From an uncultured Lachnospiraceae bacterium (GTDB lineage: Bacteria > Bacillota > Clostridia > Lachnospirales > Lachnospiraceae), in assembly GCA_910589195.1 (NCBI GenBank), contig CAJUTC010000054.1:1-18910 (forward strand): a stretch of DNA of 18,910 nucleotides. The letters run 5' to 3'. The notes beneath the pieces are model-generated. The model was not told where the DNA came from and searched no databases. It saw only the letters and a program-made list of their open reading frames with translations. Position numbers and translations under genes: made by a program. This document shows positions 8,022 to 13,932 of this stretch, one piece after another. Numbering within the stretch: position 1 is the stretch's first letter; each line of letters starts with the position of its first letter.

Positions 8022-8954
8022 GTGAAAGAAAAGCAGTTCACCCATACCTGTTTGTGCTTTGGATCACGCACAGAATGGGGGAATTTTATGAAGAAACAGC
8101 GAAGAACAAGAACATCCCTTTGCCGTATGGCTGTCAGAAGGCGGAATATAAAAGGCCATAGTAATGGCAAGATCCGGATTTCCAGATATACGATTGAGTC
8201 CAAACATCTTCCCCGGGCATTTTGCGGTTTCCGGATTGCCCATCTATCCGATCTTCATGGAACCCTTTATGGTATTAACCATCAGTTGCTGATGGAGAAA
8301 GTCAGTCAAGTAAAGCCGGACTGCATTGTAATGACAGGGGATATGGCGGATCAAACGCCTGGCTCTGTTCCACGCCTGGTTCAGTTATGTGGGCGCTTAA
8401 AGAAGCGCTGGCCAGTTTATTTTGCTGCGGGAAATCATGAACAGTGTTTAAAGAGAACCATGAGGGCGAAGCTGTATCATAGCTTAAAAGAACAGGAGAT
8501 TACCGTTCTTAAGAATCGTTACTGCAAGATTTGGCGTCAGGGAGAAGCTATCAGAATGTATGGATTGGTGACACCCATGATGTATTATAACGATCCTTTG
8601 GGGAAATACAGGAGAGGAGCGCATTTTTCGGCAAAAGACACAAAACGGATGCTGGGAGAGGCCGATCCTTCTGTTTATTCGATTTTATTGGCTCATAATC
8701 CGCTGTATTATCCATCATATCGTGACTGGGGGGCCGATTTAACCTTATCCGGCCATATCCATGGCGGAATCATCCGGATCCCTGGGGCAGGAGGTTTACT
8801 TTCGCCGGATGTAAGCCTGTTTCCAAAGTATGACGGCGGACATTTTGAAGAACAGGGCAAACATTTGATTGTCAGCAGGGGCCTTGGGAATCATTTTTTG
8901 GTTCGGGTTTTCAATCCGCCGGAGCTGGTGGTGGTGACATTAGAGCGTGGCTAA
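8022..8954 (+). CDS. calcineurin-like metallophosphoesterase
   Basis: This is a binuclear metal phosphoesterase (PF00149 type, YkuE/YaeI-like). The ligand motifs appear in order: SDLHG (D77, H79), GDMAD (D107), GNHE (N138, H139), AHNP (H225) and GHIHGG (H245, H247). The substrate cannot be told from sequence; relatives act on membrane-linked or nucleotide substrates. The usual N-terminal membrane anchor of YkuE-like enzymes is absent. A basic N-terminal stretch (KKQRRTRTSLCRMAVRRR) could touch membranes or nucleic acid. The GTG at 8022 has AAGGAG 8 bases upstream. The in-frame ATG at 8088 has GGGGGA 6 bases upstream and would remove 22 unusual residues, so the true start may be 8088. Confidence 0.9.
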   Translation: MKEKQFTHTCLCFGSRTEWGNFMKKQRRTRTSLCRMAVRRRNIKGHSNGKIRISRYTIESKHLPRAFCGFRIAHLSDLHGTLYGINHQLLMEKVSQVKPDCIVMTGDMADQTPGSVPRLVQLCGRLKKRWPVYFAAGNHEQCLKRTMRAKLYHSLKEQEITVLKNRYCKIWRQGEAIRMYGLVTPMMYYNDPLGKYRRGAHFSAKDTKRMLGEADPSVYSILLAHNPLYYPSYRDWGADLTLSGHIHGGIIRIPGAGGLLSPDVSLFPKYDGGHFEEQGKHLIVSRGLGNHFLVRVFNPPELVVVTLERG

Positions 8955-9052
8955 ATATTGCGCATACGTCAGCAGCATGTCATACTGAAAGAAAGTTTGA
9001 CACGAATGAGGGAAATGGGGTGGGATAAGATATAGGGAAATTGGAGGAATCC

Positions 9053-9592
9053 ATGACAAAAATACGCCAGAATCCTCTTACCGAGGATCAATGTTACATG
9101 AAAGAAGCAATCCGGCAGGCGAAAAAAGCTCAGGCGTTAGGGGAAGTTCCCATAGGCTGTGTGATTGTATATGAAGGGAAGATTATTGCCCGGGGATATA
9201 ATCGGAGAATGGTGGATCATACCACACTGGCTCACGCGGAGATTATAGCGATTAAAAAGGCCTGCCGCAAGATAGGCGATTGGAGGCTGGAAGGCTGCAG
9301 GATTTATATCACATTAGAACCATGCCCCATGTGTGCAGGGGCAATTCTTCAGGCCAGAATCCCTCAGGTGGTGCTCGGCTGTATGAACCCAAAGGCAGGC
9401 TGCGCAGGATCGGTGCTGAACTTACTTTGCCAGGAAGGGTTTAATCATCGCTGCCAGGTGGAAACCGGCGTGTTGGGGGAAGAATGCTCGCTGATGATGA
9501 AAGACTTTTTTAAGGCGCTGCGGCAAATGAAATTTGAAGAAACGAAACCGGTTCCTGACCTTGACAAAACGGCAGATGCAGGGTATACTTAA
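9053..9592 (+). CDS. tadA: tRNA-specific adenosine-34 deaminase
   Basis: TadA deaminates adenosine to inosine at the wobble position of tRNA-Arg(ACG), allowing one tRNA to read several CGN codons. The cytidine deaminase-fold zinc site is intact: HAE with H61 and the proton-shuttle E63, then PCPMC with C91 and C94. The ATG at 9053 has GGAGG 5 bases upstream. A TTG at 9041 in the same frame would overlap that ribosome binding site, so 9053 is preferred (179 residues). About 20 residues after the deaminase core are not conserved, and their codons carry the SRP RNA promoter. Synteny with the SRP RNA, dnaX, ybaB and recR matches Bacillus. Confidence 0.95.
   Translation: MTKIRQNPLTEDQCYMKEAIRQAKKAQALGEVPIGCVIVYEGKIIARGYNRRMVDHTTLAHAEIIAIKKACRKIGDWRLEGCRIYITLEPCPMCAGAILQARIPQVVLGCMNPKAGCAGSVLNLLCQEGFNHRCQVETGVLGEECSLMMKDFFKALRQMKFEETKPVPDLDKTADAGYT
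9561..9589 (+). promoter_or_regulatory. SRP RNA promoter inside tadA
   Basis: A perfect TTGACA at 9561-9566, a 17-base spacer and TATACT at 9584-9589 form a near-consensus vegetative promoter. It lies wholly inside the last coding part of tadA, with the -10 box ending one base before the tadA stop codon. RNA would start near 9596, giving a precursor of about 365 bases up to the terminator at 9935-9962. Confidence 0.85.
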
Positions 9593-9659
9593 CACGCTGG
9601 CAAAGTGAATTACAAGCAGCAAGGTTTCTTAAAATGCCAGTCTGAAAGCGTCATAAAGT

Positions 9660-9927
9660 TTCCACGCAGCCGGGGAGATAGCGGTGCCCTGTACTTGCAA
9701 TCCGCTCCAGCAAGGGTGATGTCCTGCCCCGGGCTAGTATGATGCGGAGCTGCCTTTGGTAAGTGGCGTTGACGTTTGGGTCTTATGCAACAGGAATTTG
9801 TGAACCGTGTCAGGGCAGGAATGCAGCAGCACTAAGCAAAACCTCTTGTGTGACACGAGGCAGCCTGAACCGAGCTAACTGTTTAAGTAACGTCTGTGTC
9901 TGCGGCTCAAAGCAGGGCGCGTGGATA
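9660..9927 (+). ncRNA. ffs: signal recognition particle RNA, large bacterial (scRNA) type
   Basis: This RNA pairs with Ffh and targets nascent membrane and secreted proteins to FtsY. The helix 8 hairpin is clear: GTG-TCAGG-GCA closed by a GGAA tetraloop, then TGC-AGCAG-CAC (9807-9832), giving the conserved symmetric and asymmetric internal loops that bind the Ffh M domain. The ends pair (CCACGC at 9662-9667 with GCGTGG at 9919-9924). The 5' part has an Alu-like domain (GCCGGGGAGATAGCGGTGCC), marking the long Firmicute form of about 270 bases. About 65 bases of leader precede the mature 5' end. A CTGGCA/TGCCAG pair (9597-9602 with 9635-9640) folds there, in line with a processed precursor. The mature ends are estimates. 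Confidence 0.95.
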
Positions 9928-9934
9928 AAATTAA

Positions 9935-9962
9935 GGAATGGCTTTGCCATTCCTATTTTTTT
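9935..9962 (+). terminator. SRP RNA terminator
   Basis: GGAATGGC at 9935-9942 and GCCATTCC at 9946-9953 form a perfect 8-bp stem with a three-base loop, followed by TA and a run of seven T ending at 9962. This is a classic intrinsic terminator, placed 8 bases after the last paired base of the SRP RNA. Confidence 0.92.
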
Positions 9963-9964
9963 AC

Positions 9965-9993
9965 TTGCCCCCTAATTTTGTTTGCGGTATAAT
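9965..9993 (+). promoter_or_regulatory. pfkA promoter
   Basis: TTGCCC at 9965-9970, a 17-base spacer and a perfect TATAAT at 9988-9993. RNA would start near base 10000, leaving about 72 bases of leader before the pfkA start. The -35 box begins three bases after the T-run of the SRP terminator, so the two units abut. Confidence 0.8.
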
Positions 9994-10071
9994 GTACACG
10001 AAAGCAATGGGCAAGATTTTTTATAAAGGAAGCCCGAATTTCCCTTAAATTCAGAAAGGAAGGTATGCGGT

Positions 10072-11151
10072 ATGAGAAGAATTGGAATGTTAACCAGCGG
10101 TGGCGACTGCCAATGTTTGAATGCTACGATGCGTGGCGTGGCAAAGGCACTTTACAGCATGTATGATGATGTAGAGATCATCGGATTCGAGGATGGCTAT
10201 AAGGGCCTGATGTACGCCGATTACCAGATCATGAAATCCTCTGATTTTTCCGGCATTTTAACAAAAGGCGGAACCATTCTTGGAACCTCCAGACAGCCCT
10301 TTAAATTGATGCGGGTTCCGGATGAAAATGGTCTGGATAAAGTAGAGTCTATGAAGCATACCTACCGAAAGCTGAAGCTGGAATGCCTGGTGGTTTTAGG
10401 CGGGAACGGAAGCCAGAAAACAGCCAATCTTTTGCGGGAAGAAGGTTTAAATGTAGTATCTCTCCCCAAGACAATCGACAATGATTTGTGGGGGACAGAA
10501 ATGACATTCGGTTTCCATAGCGCAGTTAATATTGCGACGAATGCCATTGACTGCATCCACACTACGGCGTCTTCCCACGGACGTATTTTTATTGTGGAAG
10601 TAATGGGACATAAGGTAGGATGGGTAACGCTGTATGCAGGGATTGCAGGCGGCGCTGACATTATTCTTCTTCCTGAAATCCCGTATGATATCCGGGTTGT
10701 CAGCGATGCGATTAATAAACGTGCGAAAGCAGGAAAGCGGTTTTCTATTCTGGCGGTTGCGGAAGGGGCGATTTCAAAAGAATATGCGTCATTAAGCAAA
10801 AAAGAATTAAAAAAGCGGAAAGAAGAAAATGTGGTTTATCCGTCCGCGGCATATGAAATCGGCGCAAGGCTTCAGGAACTGACTGGCCAGGAAGTACGTG
10901 TTACGGTTCCGGGCCATACCCAAAGAGGCGGAGAGCCATGCCCGTATGACCGTGTGCTTTCCACACAGTTAGGTGCAGCGGCGGCAGAACTGATCCGCAA
11001 ACAGCAGTACGGATATATGGTTTGCGTAAAAAATGGCGAAATTGATAAAATCCCCTTAGAGGAAATTGCCGGAAAGCTAAAATATGTGGATCCGGACAGC
11101 GCGATTATCCGTCAGGCAAAAGCAGTGGGAATCAGCTTTGGTGATGAATAA
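10072..11151 (+). CDS. pfkA: 6-phosphofructokinase, atypical Gly/Lys clade
   Basis: The enzyme phosphorylates fructose 6-phosphate to the 1,6-bisphosphate. The family signatures are present: LTSGGDCQCLNA at the N-terminus, GGNGS at 110-114, PKTIDND at 132-138 with the catalytic base D136, and PGHTQRGGEPCPYDR near the C-terminus. At the two donor-specificity positions (E. coli 104 and 124) it has G113 and K133. Gly at the first favours ATP, while Lys at the second is typical of PPi-type enzymes, so this belongs to the mixed clade. The usual metal-binding Asp of GGDG is N112. The length of 359 residues is longer than E. coli PfkA (320). AAAGGAAGG lies 8 bases before the ATG. It sits between the SRP RNA and dnaX with its own promoter. 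Confidence 0.93.
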   Translation: MRRIGMLTSGGDCQCLNATMRGVAKALYSMYDDVEIIGFEDGYKGLMYADYQIMKSSDFSGILTKGGTILGTSRQPFKLMRVPDENGLDKVESMKHTYRKLKLECLVVLGGNGSQKTANLLREEGLNVVSLPKTIDNDLWGTEMTFGFHSAVNIATNAIDCIHTTASSHGRIFIVEVMGHKVGWVTLYAGIAGGADIILLPEIPYDIRVVSDAINKRAKAGKRFSILAVAEGAISKEYASLSKKELKKRKEENVVYPSAAYEIGARLQELTGQEVRVTVPGHTQRGGEPCPYDRVLSTQLGAAAAELIRKQQYGYMVCVKNGEIDKIPLEEIAGKLKYVDPDSAIIRQAKAVGISFGDE

Positions 11152-11239
11152 AAAGAACAGGTACTCTTAAAAACTGTTCCGCAAATCCGGGCGTATACAG
11201 TTTCCGGAAGTGTTTCAGAATAAAACAGAGGTTAATGAT

Positions 11240-12883
11240 ATGTCATATACCGCGTTATACCGCAAATGGCGCCCGACAGCATTTGATGATGTTAAGGGCC
11301 AGGATCCGATTGTTAAGACGCTGAAAAATCAGGTGATATCCGGAAGGATTGGACATGCCTACTTATTCTGCGGAACCAGGGGCACTGGAAAAACCAGCAT
11401 TGCCAAGATTTTGGCCAAGGCAGTAAACTGTGAGAATCCGGTTGAGGGAAGCCCATGCAACCAGTGTCCGGTGTGCCGGGCGATTGCGGGCGGCTCTTCA
11501 ATGAACGTAGTGGAAATTGACGCTGCGTCTAACAACGGTGTGGAAAATATCCGTGATATACGGGAGCAGGTTCAATACCCTCCTACTGACGGAAACTATC
11601 GGGTTTATATTATTGATGAAGTCCATATGCTTTCTGTCGGCGCGTTTAATGCCCTGTTAAAGACCTTGGAGGAACCGCCGTCTTATGTGATTTTTATTTT
11701 GGCTACCACAGAGGTCCACAAAATTCCGGTAACTATCCTGTCCAGATGCCAAAGGTATGATTTTAAACGGATACCGGCGCTAACCATTGCGGCCAGGCTT
11801 TTGCAGGTGACAGAGGCAGAACAGGTTGATATTGAAGAGAAAGCCCTTTTGTATCTGGCTAAGGCTGCAGATGGGGCATTTCGTGATGCACTCAGTCTTT
11901 TGGATCAGTGTATCGCGTTTCATTTTGGGGAAACCCTAACATATGATCATGTATTGGACATTCTGGGAGCGGTAGACCAAACCATATTTTCCAGAATGTT
12001 TCGTGCAGTAATTGAGAAAAGGACGAAAGATTGTATCCTTCTTTTGGAGGAAATGGTAATCCAAGGAAGGGAACTGGGCCAATTTGTTCAGGAATTTATC
12101 TGGTATTTGAGGAATCTTCTGCTGACACAGACAGCAGAGGATTCAGAAGGCCTGGTAGATATGTCAGAAGATAATTTAAAGCAGTTGAAAGAGGATGGTA
12201 TGCTGGCGGACAGCAGTACCATAATCCGAGATATCCGTATTTTGTCCGAATTGTCTAATCAATTGCGTTTTGCCAGTCAAAAGCGAATTTTGATTGAAAT
12301 TGCGCTGATTAAGTTGACAAAACCGGAGATGGAAGCTAATATAGATTCTTTATTAGAACGGATCGCGGCATTGGAAGCCCGCATAGAAGATGGACTGCCG
12401 GTGAATGGGGCAGGAACTTTTGGAATGGCAGACGGCAGATCCTCCGGTTTTTTAGCAGACGGAGGCTCAAACGTGTCAGAAGCCAGGAGCCCTCAAATGC
12501 CAGATCCATCTAAACCACATCCACCCAGGGAGGTTGTGATTTCGCCGGCTCAGTTGGAGGACTTAAATTTAATCCGGAATGAGTGGGGGAACATTGTGCG
12601 GCAGATGGGAATTTCCATCCGCCCCAGCTTCCGGGATACAGTGGTGGAACCAAGTGGTGACAATTGCCTTTGTATTGTGTTTGCGGATCCGATTAATTAT
12701 GCCATCGGAAACCGGCCCAGCGTGCTTGGAAGCTTGGAACGGTTTGTAGAAGAGAAATATGGAAAGGCGATCTATTTTAAAACCCGGCAAAGGGAAAGTG
12801 GAGAGCCTTATGATACAATATATGTAAGCAGCGAGGAACTAAGAGAAAAAATCCATATGGATATATCGATAGAGGAGGACTGA
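11240..12883 (+). CDS. dnaX: DNA polymerase III subunits gamma and tau
   Basis: DnaX is the AAA+ motor of the clamp loader that places the beta clamp on primed DNA and links the replicase to the helicase. The Walker A motif GTRGTGKTS has K51. A zinc module is formed by C64, C73, C76 and C79. Walker B is IIDEVH with D126 and E127, sensor 1 is ATTEVHK, and the SRC motif is LSRCQRYDF. Residues after about 370 are the variable tau region. At 547 residues it matches full-length tau. The start at ATG 11240 (MSYTALYRKWRP) has AGAGGT 7 bases upstream; an in-frame GTG at 11210 adds ten non-conserved residues. I saw no obvious slippery heptamer for a separate gamma product. Six bases separate it from ybaB. 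Confidence 0.97.
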   Translation: MSYTALYRKWRPTAFDDVKGQDPIVKTLKNQVISGRIGHAYLFCGTRGTGKTSIAKILAKAVNCENPVEGSPCNQCPVCRAIAGGSSMNVVEIDAASNNGVENIRDIREQVQYPPTDGNYRVYIIDEVHMLSVGAFNALLKTLEEPPSYVIFILATTEVHKIPVTILSRCQRYDFKRIPALTIAARLLQVTEAEQVDIEEKALLYLAKAADGAFRDALSLLDQCIAFHFGETLTYDHVLDILGAVDQTIFSRMFRAVIEKRTKDCILLLEEMVIQGRELGQFVQEFIWYLRNLLLTQTAEDSEGLVDMSEDNLKQLKEDGMLADSSTIIRDIRILSELSNQLRFASQKRILIEIALIKLTKPEMEANIDSLLERIAALEARIEDGLPVNGAGTFGMADGRSSGFLADGGSNVSEARSPQMPDPSKPHPPREVVISPAQLEDLNLIRNEWGNIVRQMGISIRPSFRDTVVEPSGDNCLCIVFADPINYAIGNRPSVLGSLERFVEEKYGKAIYFKTRQRESGEPYDTIYVSSEELREKIHMDISIEED

Positions 12884-12888
12884 AAATT

Positions 12889-13257
12889 ATGGCAAAGCGT
12901 GGAGGATTTCCGGGCGGAGGGATTCCCGGGAATATGAATAATTTAATGAAGCAGGCGCAGAGAATGCAGCGTCAGATGGAAGAAAACCAAAAAGAGCTAG
13001 AAAGTAAGGAATTTAGTGCTTCCTCCGGCGGCGGGGCTGTTACCGTTACCGTATCCGGAAAAAAGGAAGTTGTTTCTGTAAAATTATCAGAAGAAGTGGT
13101 AGATCCGGATGATATTGAAATGCTGGAAGATTTGATTGTAGCGGCTGCTAATGAAGCGCTGCGAAAGATGGAGGAGGCCAGCACAGAGGCTATGTCTAAG
13201 CTGACCGGAGGCCTGGGGGCCTTGGGAGGCGGTTTGGGCGGAGGCCTGCCGTTCTAA
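12889..13257 (+). CDS. YbaB/EbfC family nucleoid-associated protein
   Basis: This small DNA-binding protein family forms dimers with a tweezer-like shape and is almost always encoded between dnaX and recR. The 122-residue product has the usual features: a Gly-rich N-terminus (FPGGGIPGNMNNLMKQAQRM), a helix with QMEENQKELE, the beta core AVTVTVSGKKEVVSVKL, the VDPDDIEMLEDLIVAAANEA segment, and a Gly-rich tail. The ribosome binding site AGAGGAGG (12871-12878) lies inside the end of dnaX. The stop codon shares one base with the recR start (TAATG), so translational coupling is likely. Confidence 0.95.
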   Translation: MAKRGGFPGGGIPGNMNNLMKQAQRMQRQMEENQKELESKEFSASSGGGAVTVTVSGKKEVVSVKLSEEVVDPDDIEMLEDLIVAAANEALRKMEEASTEAMSKLTGGLGALGGGLGGGLPF

Positions 13258-13853
13258 TGGATTACTACAGCAGACAAATTACAAAATTAATTGAAGAATT
13301 ATCAAAGCTTCCGGGAGTGGGCGCCAAGTCTGCCCAACGTTTGGCATTTCATATTATTAATATGCCAAACGAGCAGGTTGAGCATTTGGCAGGTGCTATT
13401 ACGGACGCGAAAAATAACGTGCGGTACTGCAAAGAATGCTTTACCCTAACCGACAGTGACCTTTGCCCCATTTGTAGGAATTCCAAGCGAGATCATGGAA
13501 CCATTATGGTGGTGGAAAATACCAGGGATCTGGCGGCTTACGAAAAAACCGGCAAGTTTGATGGTGTTTATCATGTTCTGCATGGTGCCATATCCCCCAT
13601 GCTTGGAATTGGACCCAATGATATCAAGCTAAAAGAGCTGATGCAGCGGCTGCAGGCAGAGGTAACAGAAGTTATTATTGCTACTAATTCCAGCTTGGAA
13701 GGGGAAACCACTGCCATGTATATCAGCAAATTAATCAAACCAATCGGAATTAAAGTAAGCCGCATTGCCAGCGGGGTTCCAGTAGGCGGAGATTTGGAAT
13801 ATATTGATGAAGTTACCCTTCTGCGCGCGTTGGAGGGCAGAGTTGAGCTATAG
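13257..13853 (+). CDS. recR: recombination mediator protein RecR
   Basis: RecR works with RecO (and RecF) to load RecA on single-stranded gaps during repair. It has an N-terminal helix-hairpin-helix (SKLPGVGAKSAQRLAFHI), a zinc finger with C58, C61, C70 and C73, and a Toprim domain starting at IMVVENTRDLAAYE, ending with the Walker-like GVPVGGDLEYIDEVTLLRAL segment. The length of 198 residues is typical. The start overlaps the ybaB stop by one base and GGAGG is 12 bases upstream, so expression probably depends on coupling with ybaB. The dnaX-ybaB-recR order is widely conserved. Confidence 0.97.
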   Translation: MDYYSRQITKLIEELSKLPGVGAKSAQRLAFHIINMPNEQVEHLAGAITDAKNNVRYCKECFTLTDSDLCPICRNSKRDHGTIMVVENTRDLAAYEKTGKFDGVYHVLHGAISPMLGIGPNDIKLKELMQRLQAEVTEVIIATNSSLEGETTAMYISKLIKPIGIKVSRIASGVPVGGDLEYIDEVTLLRALEGRVEL

Positions 13854-13932
13854 CTTTTGGCAGATGTAGGGTCATCAGGGCCGCACAGAGTATAAAAGTG
13901 GCCCAAAAAGCGGTGTTAGGAGATGCAAAAGA

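Noticed and set aside
8997..9031. TTGACA at 8997-9002 as a tadA promoter
   Set aside because: No acceptable -10 lies at 16-18 bases; the nearest AT-rich boxes (GATAAG, TAAGAT) are 21-23 bases away.
9763..9975. 70-codon open frame on the plus strand
   Set aside because: It lies inside the SRP RNA and its terminator, whose helix 8 and end pairing are clear.
13878..13904. GGGCC-CAC/GTGGCCC hairpin between recR and the mosaic protein gene
   Set aside because: It has a bulge, an 11-base loop and is followed by A rather than T, so I do not call it a terminator.
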